Shown: positions 17,938 through 27,556 of the stretch, in pieces | Layout of the letters: each line of letters opens with the position of its first letter | Position numbering within the stretch: position 1 is the first letter of the stretch | NCBI GenBank assembly: GCA_017614715.1 | Contig: JAGABI010000057.1 | Location: forward strand, 1 to 64,000 | Direction of reading: 5' to 3' | DNA length: 64,000 bases | Source: Bacteroidales bacterium | Lineage (GTDB): Bacteria; Bacteroidota; Bacteroidia; Bacteroidales; UBA932 | Notes under the pieces: model-generated | Databases searched by the model: none | Told to the model about the DNA's origin: nothing | Seen by the model: the letters and a program-made list of their open reading frames with translations, nothing else | Program-made: the position numbers and the translations under genes

Positions 17938-19899
17938 CTATTTCAACATAATCTGGCCACCGGTGATAGGCAGTGCCTGTCCGGTTTCGCCGGTTTGTTC
18001 CACAAGGTAGAGCACGCCTTTGGTTACATCCTTGGGGGTGCAGCCCTTGTGCATGGGAACCTTGGAGAGATAGTACTCGCGGACATCATCCACAGTCTTT
18101 GCGCCGGGCACCTTGCCAGCGTTGAGGTACTGCACGTAGAGCCCCTTGACCGGGTCGCTCCACAGCGGACCGTCCAGGAAGTTGCCGGGGCAGATGCCGT
18201 TGACCTTGATGCGGAACGGTGCGAGTTCCAGTGCAAACGACTGGACAAGGCCCAGGCCGCCAAACTTGCTGCCGGCGTATGCAAAATTGGCCTTGCTACC
18301 CTCCAGACCGCTCTTGGAGTTTATCTGGATGATATCGCCAAAGCGCTCGGGGTCGTATTTGTTCTGTGCCTTGAGCACCGGTGCAACCGCCTTGGAGCAA
18401 TAGAAGAAGCCGTGATAGTTGATCTTTGTAACAAGATCAAACTTCTCCGGAACCATCTGGGTGAGGTCACCGGCAATGGCGATGCCGGCATTGCTCACAA
18501 ATGCATCTACGCCGCCAAAATTGCAAACAGTATCCTTGACCAGCGCCACCAGACAATCGTAGCTGGTAACATCGGTCTTGAAGAAAGTCACGCGGTTGTT
18601 CTTGCAGATAGAGTTGAGGTTGGCAGCAGTAGCTGTGCCGGTGGCATCATTGAGGTCCGCGACAACAATATTGGCCCCCTCCTCTACCAGACAGCGTGCT
18701 ATACCCTCGCCAAAGCCCTGTGCAGCGCCGGTGACAATAAATACCTTGTTCTCTGCACGGCCGTGACTGCCAGATGCACTCACCTTGCGGCGATAGTTCT
18801 CTACCTCCCAGTTATCGATGAAATCAATCTGGGTTTTGGTCATCGGGTGTTCCCCGCCAAAAGCAGCTGCATAATGAGCCACCTTCATGCAGTCTGTGAA
18901 TACCTCTGCCACGATGCCGGCAGCTTTTGCGCTGTCGCCAACAGCCAGCAGACCTATGCCCTTGACTGCTATCACCTTGGGAGTATAGCCGCGTTCTGCA
19001 GTGTATTTCTCAATTGCAGCCTCTGCGTTTGCAATCTTCTCCTCTTTGTCAGCACCATCAATATATAAATATGCTGACTTGCAATAAACTATACCATCAG
19101 GAGTGAAAGGTGCCGCAACCTTTTTGAATGCATCCTCCGATGCGATGAATTCATCCACCAGAGCGGTCTTGACGACGCGGACAATCTTGTCGCCGCGGCC
19201 GTTGCGGGAAAGGATTGAGCGGATAGCGGGCACGACCTCTACGGCACAGTCGCAAACCTCGGTGGGAGTTTCGTCCACCGCCTTTACACGCGCCTCTATC
19301 TTAGAGAGCATACCGGCATAAATTGCATCAATCTCCTCTACTGTATCGGCCCCGACAAAGACGCCATGATTCTGGAGCAAAATCACCTTGGGCTCATGAC
19401 CCTTGGCCGCCTTGAATGCACAAATCTCATCGTATACCTTTTTGAAAAGGGTGTAACCGGGATCTGTGTAAGGGATGTAAAGAGCATCCTCGCCAAACAG
19501 TTCGCGGCTTGCACTCTCTGCATTATTGCTGCACATAACGCCGTTCACGGCAGTCGGGTGCAGATGCACAACAAAGCGGGCCCCCATGGCATTGTGCAAA
19601 GAGGTCTCCACAGAGGGACGGCGGCCTTTGGTGATGCAGGCGTCAGCCAGGTCGTTCTTTACCTGGTCTTCACGCTCTGCCGGGTCACTGCTGTAGACCT
19701 TCTCCCCCATTTTATTGAGCAGGGTGCGGTCCAGTACAGCAAAACCGTCTTCTGATATGGTGGCCAGGGCATGGCCGCTGGCCTTTACCCAAAGGCGTTC
19801 ATTATCTTTATATGAGGTGTTTCCACCGCCCGCAATCACAAAGCGGCTGTCGCTGCCATAGCGACGGGATACCTCTATAAGTTGCTCTATTTCTTTCAT
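17938..19899 (-). CDS. Bifunctional class II aldolase / short-chain dehydrogenase
   Basis: 653 residues and two domains. The N-terminal class II aldolase/adducin domain (about 1-215) has GGGNTSYKD, VKASGHALA and the metal-binding HLHP. The C-terminal short-chain dehydrogenase (about 385-653) has the NAD-binding TGAAQGFGEG, VSNAGIA, and the catalytic YAGSK. This architecture is that of the rhamnulose-1-phosphate aldolase/lactaldehyde dehydrogenase fusions (RhaE-like) and related enzymes. The likely role is to cleave a ketose-1-phosphate to DHAP plus an aldehyde and oxidise the aldehyde. No rhamnose isomerase or kinase is nearby, so the sugar is uncertain. It overlaps the PHP gene by 4 nt. Confidence 0.85.
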   Translation of the reverse strand: MKEIEQLIEVSRRYGSDSRFVIAGGGNTSYKDNERLWVKASGHALATISEDGFAVLDRTLLNKMGEKVYSSDPAEREDQVKNDLADACITKGRRPSVETSLHNAMGARFVVHLHPTAVNGVMCSNNAESASRELFGEDALYIPYTDPGYTLFKKVYDEICAFKAAKGHEPKVILLQNHGVFVGADTVEEIDAIYAGMLSKIEARVKAVDETPTEVCDCAVEVVPAIRSILSRNGRGDKIVRVVKTALVDEFIASEDAFKKVAAPFTPDGIVYCKSAYLYIDGADKEEKIANAEAAIEKYTAERGYTPKVIAVKGIGLLAVGDSAKAAGIVAEVFTDCMKVAHYAAAFGGEHPMTKTQIDFIDNWEVENYRRKVSASGSHGRAENKVFIVTGAAQGFGEGIARCLVEEGANIVVADLNDATGTATAANLNSICKNNRVTFFKTDVTSYDCLVALVKDTVCNFGGVDAFVSNAGIAIAGDLTQMVPEKFDLVTKINYHGFFYCSKAVAPVLKAQNKYDPERFGDIIQINSKSGLEGSKANFAYAGSKFGGLGLVQSFALELAPFRIKVNGICPGNFLDGPLWSDPVKGLYVQYLNAGKVPGAKTVDDVREYYLSKVPMHKGCTPKDVTKGVLYLVEQTGETGQALPITGGQIMLK

Positions 19900-21089
19900 T
19901 TGATAGCTTCTTTAATGATTTTGTCACCCATCGATATGAATTTGTCACGGTAGCTGATGTCCGGGCGGCCGTTCTCGTCCAGATACCCCTGGAAACCGTC
20001 GGCAACAAGTTTCTGGTGCGCTGCAGTGATGCAGGCACCATAGTAGTTAAGTTGCTTGAGGTTGTCGGTCAAATCTACGCCGCCGCGGCAAGCGAGCTTG
20101 ATGGGCTCCATTGCCGGAGTGTTGTGCTCGCTGCCAAAGGTCACCACAAATCCCTGGTCCCAGAGATACTGTGCATAACGCTCCAGCACCTCTACGCTGT
20201 TTCGGGTGGTGATGAACTCCACGCTGTAGAATCCGCGGGACTTGAGGGTTGCAGCGGCCTTTTCCAGGTCACCTTCAAAATCGGTGAAGCCACCCTTGGC
20301 GTCGTCGGCCAGGAAAGGATAAGTGGGGATACCGCCAGCGGCCAGGATTATCTTGCGCACCGTCTCCATCGGGAGGAACGCCTCGGGGGTCTCGGGCACG
20401 AATGCCGCACCGCCCGCCTTGAGCAGGTTGCCGCGGATCTCGTTCTCTACCTTGGCATCGGCTGCAATGTCGCTCTTTAACGCCTTGCCGCCAAACAGCT
20501 TCTCGTAGAACGCTTTCTGTGCCTCGGCATCGGGGAACAGGCGGACCACCGCCAGGCGGATGGCCTTTGCAAGATGACGCTCGCGGAGACTGCCCTTGGT
20601 GAGTTTCTCGCGGATAGTTGCCTCGTTCCATCCGAACTCCACACCCTGCTCAGCAAACAGCTTGGCGACCTTTTGGCACATGGCCGCAACCTGCAGGTTG
20701 GATTCCTGCTTTACGGCAGCCAGTTGTGCAGCCGGCTCACCCTCGAGTATAACGGGGAATGCCAGGCCTTTACCACTGATATAGGTACGGCCGGGATTAT
20801 TGGGGTCATTGACCCTGACACCAGCCGCCTGGTCTTCGCTGTTGAGGGAGATGAACTCTATGTTAAAGAGCGGATACAGTTTGCGGGCGCGGGTCTCCTT
20901 GTCCCACTCCGCATATCCGTCCATAGAGTAGAAATCGTTTATTCCAACCACCTTGACCCCCTGGTCAGCCGCCATCTGGGCTGCCTGGGGAATGCTGTCA
21001 AAGGCACTGAAAGAATACGGAGTATGGAGGTGTGCGTTAACGTCACAACCCCTAAACATCTCTACCTTTCTATTAGGATTAATACACAT
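19896..21089 (-). CDS. PHP-domain protein of unknown substrate
   Basis: 397 residues. The N-terminus holds NAHLHTPYSFSAF followed by GVKVVGINDFYSMDGYAEW, the first metal-binding motifs of a PHP (polymerase and histidinol phosphatase) domain; further on come FNIEFISLN and VTFGSEHNTPAMEP, matching later PHP motifs. It is therefore probably a metal-dependent phosphoesterase or hydrolase. The middle part (about 110-260) is unusual for simple PHP phosphatases. It is translationally coupled to the aldolase/SDR fusion (ATGA overlap), which suggests action in the same carbohydrate pathway. Confidence 0.75.
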   Translation of the reverse strand: MCINPNRKVEMFRGCDVNAHLHTPYSFSAFDSIPQAAQMAADQGVKVVGINDFYSMDGYAEWDKETRARKLYPLFNIEFISLNSEDQAAGVRVNDPNNPGRTYISGKGLAFPVILEGEPAAQLAAVKQESNLQVAAMCQKVAKLFAEQGVEFGWNEATIREKLTKGSLRERHLAKAIRLAVVRLFPDAEAQKAFYEKLFGGKALKSDIAADAKVENEIRGNLLKAGGAAFVPETPEAFLPMETVRKIILAAGGIPTYPFLADDAKGGFTDFEGDLEKAAATLKSRGFYSVEFITTRNSVEVLERYAQYLWDQGFVVTFGSEHNTPAMEPIKLACRGGVDLTDNLKQLNYYGACITAAHQKLVADGFQGYLDENGRPDISYRDKFISMGDKIIKEAIK

Positions 21090-21262
21090 AATTAACTATT
21101 GGTGTTTTAGCGAACCTATGAGCCATTACCCAACGCACATTATAACGTATCCCCATCCCTAAATCCCTTCCCTCGGGTTTACACCCCAACAAGTATGCTT
21201 GTCGGGGGCCCCGGTCAGGGACTTACCATCGCCCTTCGGGCTCAAATTCCACATAGGTCTTA

Positions 21263-23737
21263 CTATATACCCTTCTTTGCGCGGGAGATGAGCTCTGCGT
21301 TGGTAAGGTTAGCAACCGGGGTGTAACCTGCGATGGGCGCGATGCGCTCGTGGTATGCATCCACAAACCACTCAGGCTGAGGGAAGAACGCCTCTTCCAG
21401 TTCGTGGCAGGGGGTGATCCAGTTGCGGCTGCCGAGCACTACCGGAGCTGCGTCCAGATAGTCAAAGCAGAAGCTTGCGATATTAGCTGCCAGGTCGTTC
21501 AGGAACGATCCGCGGGCAGAAGCGTCAGCTGCGATAATGATCTTGCCGGTCTTCTTCACGCTCTCGATAACCTTGTCGTAGTTGAACGGCACGAGGCTGC
21601 GGGCGTCGATAACCTCTGCGCTGATGCCTTTCTCCTCAAAGAGTTTGGCTGCCTTCATTGCGCGGTAAAGGGTTGCACCTATAGAGAGGATGGTAACATC
21701 CTTACCCTCTTTCTTGACATCGGGCTCGCCGATGGGGATCTCGTAATACTCCTTGGGAACACCACCCTTGTGGAACTCCTCGCCCTGGCCGTAGATACGC
21801 TGGCTCTCGAAAAAGATGACAGGGTCAGTGCCCTGGAGAGCGGCATTCATAAGACCTTTGGCATCGTAAGGGGTAGCGGGGAACACGACCTTAAGGCCGG
21901 GGATATGGGTGCAGAGAGAAGTCCAGTCCTGACTGTGCTGTGCGCCATATTTGCTGCCGACAGATACGCGAACCACAACGGGCATCTTGAGGATGTTGCC
22001 GCTCATTGCCTGCCACTTGGGGAGCTGGTTGAACACCTCGTCTCCGCAGCAGCCAAGGAAGTCGCAGTACATAATCTCGGGGATTACGCGGCCGCCGCAC
22101 ATTGCATAACCGATAGCGGTACCGATGATAGCTGCCTCGCTGATTGGCGAGTTGAACAGGCGGTGATAAGGCAGGGCCTCGGTGAGACCGCGGTAAACGG
22201 CAAATGCGCCGCCCCAGTCGCGGTTCTCTTCACCATAGGCAACCAGAGATGCATCTTTATAGAAGCGGTCGATTATAGCCTCAAACAGACCGTCGCGGAT
22301 ACCGAAGGTCTTGATTGCGCTGAAAGGCTTGCCGTTTGCGTCAAATGCAAAGCGCTCTTTGGTGGCGAGTTGCTTAACGCGCGGATTCTCTTCCATAGGC
22401 ATATTCACATCGGGCTTGGCGTCGCTCATGGAGTCAACGCTGCCGTTAGAAAACATCATATCGCCCAGGAGTTCGCTCTCCTTGACCAGATCCATACGGG
22501 GAGATACTTCCAGATCTATGGCGAGCTTGTACATCTCAAAGATGATGCTCTTCTGCTTGTTGCGGATCTCTTCAAGCTCTTTCTCGGTAGCGACCTTTGC
22601 CTCAACGAGTTTCTCGCCGAAGCACTTGATGCAGTCGATAGCTTCCCAAGCCTTGATCTCCTCGGGAGTACGGTAAGTGGATGAGTCGGACGGTGAGTGA
22701 CCTGCATAGCGGTAAGTAACGATATCGAGCAATGCGGGACCCTTCTTCTCTGCCAGAAGCGCCATCTTGCGGCGGAAGCCGTCGATGACTGCCAGAGGGT
22801 TGTAACCATCCACGCGCTCTGCGTGCATGCTGTCGGGGTTGAAGCCGGCACCGATGCGGGCTGCAAAGTTGTAACCCTCGGTCTCGCCGCGGGTCTGGCC
22901 GCCCATTGCATACTGGTTGTCCATGATGCTGAACAGGATAGGCAGGCCGCCCTTCATGTCGCCCTCCCAGAGCTGGGTGAACTGATCCATGGATGCGAAG
23001 GTCATACCCTCCATAACCGGGCCGCGGCCCAGGGCGCCGTCGCCAAGGTTGGCAACCACGATACCTTTCTTGCGGTTTACTTTCTTATAGAGTGCTGCAC
23101 CGACTGCGATAGAGCCGCTGCCGCCCACGATTGCGTTGTTGGGATAGATACCAAACGGAGTGAAGAAGGTGTGCATACTGCCGCCGAGGCCCTTGTTGAA
23201 GCCGGTGGTACGGGCAAAAATCTCTGCCATTGCACCGTAGAGCAGGAAATGCATACCCAGATCCTTTACACTGCCACCTTTGAAGCCCTTCTTTGCAACT
23301 TCAAGGGTCTTGCCACCCCAGAACTCCTCCATAATCTTGGTGAGCTCCTTGTCGGGGAGAATCTCTATTGAACGGAGACCTTTAGCGAGGATTTCGCCGT
23401 GGCTGCGGTGGCTGCCGAAAATAAAGTCATCGGTAGTGAGGTTGTAAGCCATACCAACAGCGGCTGCCTCCTGACCCATGGAAAGGTGGGCGGGACCGGG
23501 GTTGTTATACTCCACACCGTTGTATCCGCCGGTGGTCTTCACCAGATTCAACATTGTCTCAAACTCGCGGATGGTGAACATGTCACGATAGATGTTCTTG
23601 AGATCATCCTTTTTGAAGTTCTTCTCTTTGAGTTCTTCCTTGATAGTCTTGTTATACTGATTGACCGGAATCGGGGCAATCTTTACTTCTCCGGGTTTGC
23701 GCAGAAAATCGGGATCTGCAAATTGTGATTTAGGCAT
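21263..23737 (-). CDS. 2-oxoacid dehydrogenase E1, fused alpha and beta subunits
   Basis: 824 residues. The first half is an E1-alpha: GSHRSHGEILAKG, and the thiamine-diphosphate motif GDGALGRGP with the partner N in SIMDNQYAMGG; also YRYAGHSPSDSSTYR, the phosphorylation-loop equivalent. The second half (about 480-824) is an E1-beta: VAYGEENRDWGG, ISEAAIIGTAIGYAMCGGRVIPE, and DARSLVPFNYDKV. This fused E1 decarboxylates a 2-oxoacid and passes the acyl group to the lipoyl arm of E2. Pyruvate or a branched-chain oxoacid are both possible. Third gene in the order E2-E3-E1. Confidence 0.92.
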   Translation of the reverse strand: MPKSQFADPDFLRKPGEVKIAPIPVNQYNKTIKEELKEKNFKKDDLKNIYRDMFTIREFETMLNLVKTTGGYNGVEYNNPGPAHLSMGQEAAAVGMAYNLTTDDFIFGSHRSHGEILAKGLRSIEILPDKELTKIMEEFWGGKTLEVAKKGFKGGSVKDLGMHFLLYGAMAEIFARTTGFNKGLGGSMHTFFTPFGIYPNNAIVGGSGSIAVGAALYKKVNRKKGIVVANLGDGALGRGPVMEGMTFASMDQFTQLWEGDMKGGLPILFSIMDNQYAMGGQTRGETEGYNFAARIGAGFNPDSMHAERVDGYNPLAVIDGFRRKMALLAEKKGPALLDIVTYRYAGHSPSDSSTYRTPEEIKAWEAIDCIKCFGEKLVEAKVATEKELEEIRNKQKSIIFEMYKLAIDLEVSPRMDLVKESELLGDMMFSNGSVDSMSDAKPDVNMPMEENPRVKQLATKERFAFDANGKPFSAIKTFGIRDGLFEAIIDRFYKDASLVAYGEENRDWGGAFAVYRGLTEALPYHRLFNSPISEAAIIGTAIGYAMCGGRVIPEIMYCDFLGCCGDEVFNQLPKWQAMSGNILKMPVVVRVSVGSKYGAQHSQDWTSLCTHIPGLKVVFPATPYDAKGLMNAALQGTDPVIFFESQRIYGQGEEFHKGGVPKEYYEIPIGEPDVKKEGKDVTILSIGATLYRAMKAAKLFEEKGISAEVIDARSLVPFNYDKVIESVKKTGKIIIAADASARGSFLNDLAANIASFCFDYLDAAPVVLGSRNWITPCHELEEAFFPQPEWFVDAYHERIAPIAGYTPVANLTNAELISRAKKGI

Positions 23738-23755
23738 ATTATATATTGTGTTTTA

Positions 23756-25117
23756 TTATTTGACAGAGAATACAGCTTCTTTGATAATTTCGCTCACGGT
23801 CGGGTGAGGATAGATGATTTGCTTGAGCTCCTCGACGGTCATCTCCATTTCGATGGCCATGCAGCAGCCGTAGAGCATCTCGCTGGAGGGGTTGCCCATC
23901 ATGTGGACGCCCAGGATCTCGCCGTGCTTAGCCCCCACCAGAATCTTGCAGAAGCCTTCACCACCCTCGTTCTCCGCAACAAAGCGGCCGGCATAAGCCA
24001 TCGGGAGGTTGACAATCTTGAACTCTTTCCCGGCAGCCTTTGCCTGAGCCTCGGTGAGGCCGACGCTTGCAACCTCAGGATTGGTATAAACCACGCTGGG
24101 GATGGCATCGCCACGGAAATGGTCGTTTCCGCCGGTGAGGTTGTTAACCACAATCTCGCCCTGGCGGTTGGCCACGTGTGCCAGCATCGGATAGCCGCTC
24201 ACGCAGTCGCCAGCAGCAAATACGTTGGGCACGTTGGTGCGCATCTTGTCGTCTACCTTGATGCCGCGCTCAAATTCTACACCGATGCTCTCCAGGCCGA
24301 TGCCGCGGATATTGGCGCGACGACCCACTGATACCAGTATCTTGTCGCCGGCAACCTTGTTGACCTTGCCGTCGGGGGTCTCATAAACCACCTTGTTACC
24401 TTCAATGGCAGTAACCTTGCAGCTGAGGCAGAACTCGATGCCGCGCTTTGCATATATCTTCTGCAGCGAACTGCTGATTTCGTCGTCCAGGGGACCGAGA
24501 ATTTTTGGGAGCATCTCAACCACGGTCACCTTGGTGCCGATAGTGTTGAAAAATGCTGCGAACTCCATACCGATGACACCGCCGCCTATAACTACCAACT
24601 CCTTGGGCTGCTCCTTGAGGGCGAGAATCTCACGATTGGTGACAATCACGTCGCCAGCCTCTTTCAGGCCCGGAATCGGGGGAACTGCAGCCTCACTGCC
24701 GGAGCAGATCAGCAGGTTCTTTGCCAGATACTTCTCACCGCCGCAAGCAATGGTGATTCCCTCTGCGCTGCGGCCTTCTATAACGGCCTCGCCCTTTACA
24801 ACGGTTACCTTGTTGCCCTTCATGGCTGCACCAACGCCGCCGACAAGCTTCTTGACCACTTTGTTCTTGCGGTCCATAACCTTTGCAAAGTCGCAGGAGA
24901 CGTTCTCTGCGTTAACGCCATACTTGTCTCCATGAGCAGCATAATTATAAACCTTTGCGCTGTAAAGCAGGGTCTTGGTGGGGATACAGCCCTCGTTGAG
25001 GCAGACACCGCCAAGCTCGCGTTTCTCAAAAAGCGTCACGGCCAGGCCTTTGGCACCAGCCCTTTCGGCAGCCACATAACCTGCAGGGCCGCCACCGATA
25101 ATTGCGAGATCTATCAT
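23756..25117 (-). CDS. lpdA: Dihydrolipoyl dehydrogenase (E3)
   Basis: 453 residues, normal for E3. The FAD-binding GGGPAGYVAAERA is at the N-terminus. The redox-active disulfide is in GGVCLNEGCIPTKT (CxxxxC). The NAD-binding motif is VIGGGVIGMEFAAFF, the second FAD contact is VFAAGDC, and the C-terminal catalytic HPTVSE is present. It re-oxidises the dihydrolipoyl group of E2 and reduces NAD+. Located between E2 and E1 of the same complex, with 15-19 nt gaps. Confidence 0.96.
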   Translation of the reverse strand: MIDLAIIGGGPAGYVAAERAGAKGLAVTLFEKRELGGVCLNEGCIPTKTLLYSAKVYNYAAHGDKYGVNAENVSCDFAKVMDRKNKVVKKLVGGVGAAMKGNKVTVVKGEAVIEGRSAEGITIACGGEKYLAKNLLICSGSEAAVPPIPGLKEAGDVIVTNREILALKEQPKELVVIGGGVIGMEFAAFFNTIGTKVTVVEMLPKILGPLDDEISSSLQKIYAKRGIEFCLSCKVTAIEGNKVVYETPDGKVNKVAGDKILVSVGRRANIRGIGLESIGVEFERGIKVDDKMRTNVPNVFAAGDCVSGYPMLAHVANRQGEIVVNNLTGGNDHFRGDAIPSVVYTNPEVASVGLTEAQAKAAGKEFKIVNLPMAYAGRFVAENEGGEGFCKILVGAKHGEILGVHMMGNPSSEMLYGCCMAIEMEMTVEELKQIIYPHPTVSEIIKEAVFSVK

Positions 25118-25131
25118 ATAGAGTAAATTAT

Positions 25132-26514
25132 TTAGAATTCAACTTCAAGGGTTTCGATTTCGGTTGCAATCTGCTTCAGGAAGCGGGTTGCCTCGCCGCC
25201 GTCTATGCTGCGATGGTCATAGGTGAGCGATAGGCCGATGTGAGGCACAAACGCATAGACTCCGCCGCCCAGATCCTTGGGACGCGGAACAATTGTGTTG
25301 ACACCGAGGATGGCGCTCTGAGGCAGGTTGATGATCGGGGTGAAGACCTCGACACCGTAGTTACCCAGGTTGGACACCGTGAAGGTAGCTGCTTCAGGAC
25401 TCAGGATATCGGGATTAATGCTCCCCTTCTTGCAAGCATCTGCCACCTGCTTCAGCTGGCGGGAGAGACCTGCAATGGAGAGGTCGTCGGCATTCTTCAC
25501 ACAAGGCACCATCAGGCCGCGTTCTGTATCTACAGCCAGGCCCAGGTGAACCTTGTTGAAATATTTTATGCTGTCGCCAAGGAAGTGGGTATTCACGTTG
25601 GGGAACTTCTTCAGCGCGCGGATAACCGCCATGCAGATAAAGTCGTTGAGTGTGATATTGACATCCAGCTTGCCCTCTTCCAGCATCTTCTTGGCCTTCT
25701 TGCGCAGAGCCTGGATACGGCGTGCGTCGGCGCTGAGGTGGTGGGTAAGCTGTGCGGAGTTCTGCAGGCTAGCATACATGCTCTTGGCAATCACCTTGCG
25801 GATATTGCTGAGTTTGCGAACCTCAAAGTCGTCACCGCTCTCAAGGAGATCCTTGCCCTTGGCTGCGGGTGCGGCTGCTGCAGGAGCTGCAGCGGCTTTG
25901 CCCAGGTCACATGCGCGTGCCATTCCAGCCAGGCCACTGCCGGCTGCGGGAGCGGTTGCCCCTGTCTCTGCTGCAACCTTTGCTGCGAGCGGAGTCTGAC
26001 GTGCCCCGGATGCAACAGCGGCCTCGATGTCGCGTTCAATGATGCGTCCTTCGGGGCCGGTTGCGGTAACGTATGCAAGATTTACGTTCAGTTTCTCTGC
26101 CAGTGCTATTGCGCGGGGGCTGATGGCTCGTTTACCCTCTACAGCCACTGCGGGTGCGCTCTCATGAACGGTGATCTCCGGAGCCTTCACGGCTGCCTCT
26201 TTAACCTCAGGGGCGGCAGCGGGGGCAGTTTCTGCTGCTGCAGGTGCGCCCTTGAGCAGGTCATCGATATTCTCACCCGGCTCGCCTATCACCATCACAT
26301 TCTCCAGCACAGGTATCTAGTCGCCTTCGTTGTAAAGTACCGCGAGCACGGTGCCCTCTACCTTGGACTCTTCTTCAAAAGATGCCTTGTCGGTCTCGTA
26401 TGCAAAGAGGATATCCCCTACTGCCACTTTATCACCTTTGTTCTTCTTGAATTCTGTGAGAATGCAACTCTCCACAGACTGGCCCTGCTTGGGCATAATC
26501 ACAACGGATGCCAT
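25132..26514 (-). pseudogene. 2-oxoacid dehydrogenase E2, split by an in-frame TAG
   Basis: The frame encodes a whole E2, but codon 66 (minus-strand bases 26319-26317) is TAG. Residues 1-65 form most of a lipoyl domain with the lipoylated Lys in YETDKASFEE, ending NEGD; after the stop the same frame continues IPVLENVMVIGEPGE, which is the last strand of that domain. A linker rich in Ala/Pro follows, then a subunit-binding domain (ISPRAIALAEKLNV) and the acyltransferase domain with DHRSIDGG at the C-terminus. A single base change from GAG or CAG explains it. TAG is used as a normal stop nearby, for example in the BACON gene. Either the E2 is inactive, or it is read through, or this is a sequence error. 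A GTG at 26310 could restart, but the lipoyl fold would be broken. Confidence 0.85.
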
Positions 26515-26629
26515 AAATTAGTTGTCTAAGTGTTTAATTATTTTGAAAATATATGATTATTCCTTAAATTATCGCACAAAGTTATAAAATTATTGCCGAG
26601 GGTGTAACCAAAACACCCCGAAATATTGT

Positions 26630-26637
26630 TATTTTTG
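26630..26637 (+). promoter_or_regulatory. Bacteroidota -7 box upstream of TIM-barrel gene
   Basis: TATTTTTG matches TAnnTTTG and lies 28 nt before the ATG at 26666. No clear TTTG -33 box is seen, so this is a partial match. Confidence 0.5.
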
Positions 26638-26665
26638 CATTAGTAAAACGATAAACAAATCTTAT

Positions 26666-27523
26666 ATGGCTATCAACAGACGCTCTTTTATCAAAACATC
26701 CGCTGCAGGCGCCCTGCTGCTCTCTGCCGGAGGGCTGCAAACCGCTTGCACTTCAGGCAGCTCCGCATCGGGCAAGGATGTGGCCAAGGCTGACAAGTTC
26801 CACCTCTCTGCCGCTGGCTACACCTTTGTAAAATTTGACCTTGAAACGGCCCTGAAGACCCTTCAGAAAGCCGACGTACACTACCTGTGCATCAAAGATT
26901 TCCACCTACCGCTGGATTCTGACGACGAGCAGATTGCGGCATTCCATGCCAAGTGCGCCTCTTACGGCGTCACTGGCTACGGCGTAGGCCCCATCTACAT
27001 GGAAAACGAAGAGGAAGTTGACAACGCTTTTGCGTACGCACGGCGCGTCGGCGTCAATGTGCTGGTGGGCGTGCCCAGTTACGCAATCCTCCCCTATGTG
27101 GACAAGAAACTTGAAGAGTATCCGGAAATCAAGTACGCTATACACCTCCACGGCCCGGACATCGACATTTTCCAGACAGCCAGCGTAATCTGGGATAAGG
27201 TAAAAGACCTCAACCCGCGCCTTGGGATGTGCCTGGATATCGGTCACGACCTGCGCGGTGGCGCCGACCCGGTTGAAGACCTCAAGAAATACCATACCCG
27301 CGTCTTTGACATGCACTTCAAAGACGAATCGGAGGCCTCAAAGGCAGGATGGTGCGTAGAGATTGGCCGCGGCCTTATAGACTTCCCCGCCCTGGTGAGG
27401 ATGATGCGTGAGGTCGGCTACGACGGGATGTGCTCCCTGGAATACGAGAAAGATCTGGATGACCCCTTCATGGGGATCGCGGAATCCTTCGGCTACCTGA
27501 AAGCCGTCTGCGATATGGCATAA
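26666..27523 (+). CDS. Exported sugar phosphate isomerase/epimerase-like TIM-barrel protein
   Basis: 285 residues. The N-terminus carries a twin-arginine pattern (INRRSFIKTSAAGA) followed by a hydrophobic stretch and TAC, so it is probably exported by Tat and may be lipid-modified. The rest fits the AP-endonuclease-family-2 TIM barrel of xylose-isomerase-like proteins: VHYLCIKDFHLPL, the metal-site segments YAIHLHGPD, MCLDIGHDLRGG and FDMHFKD, and the C-terminal YDGMCSLEYE. Proteins like this occur in Bacteroidota as periplasmic sugar epimerase/isomerase homologues of mostly unknown substrate. It stands alone on the plus strand and ends in a clear terminator. Confidence 0.85.
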   Translation: MAINRRSFIKTSAAGALLLSAGGLQTACTSGSSASGKDVAKADKFHLSAAGYTFVKFDLETALKTLQKADVHYLCIKDFHLPLDSDDEQIAAFHAKCASYGVTGYGVGPIYMENEEEVDNAFAYARRVGVNVLVGVPSYAILPYVDKKLEEYPEIKYAIHLHGPDIDIFQTASVIWDKVKDLNPRLGMCLDIGHDLRGGADPVEDLKKYHTRVFDMHFKDESEASKAGWCVEIGRGLIDFPALVRMMREVGYDGMCSLEYEKDLDDPFMGIAESFGYLKAVCDMA

Positions 27524-27530
27524 AATAAAC

Positions 27531-27556
27531 ACGCCCCGCGGGGCGTTTTTCTTTTT
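27531..27556 (+). terminator. Rho-independent terminator
   Basis: A palindrome ACGCCCC/GGGGCGT (27531-27546) followed by TTTTCTTTTT. It lies 8 nt after the TIM-barrel gene stop and touches the 3' end of the convergent rubrerythrin gene. Confidence 0.85.

Noticed and set aside
21350..22684. Long plus-strand open frame of 444 codons
   Set aside because: Antisense shadow of the E1 gene, caused by GC-biased codons; no recognisable domain.
25240..26529. Plus-strand open frame rich in Cys and His
   Set aside because: Antisense shadow of the E2 gene and its Ala-rich linker.
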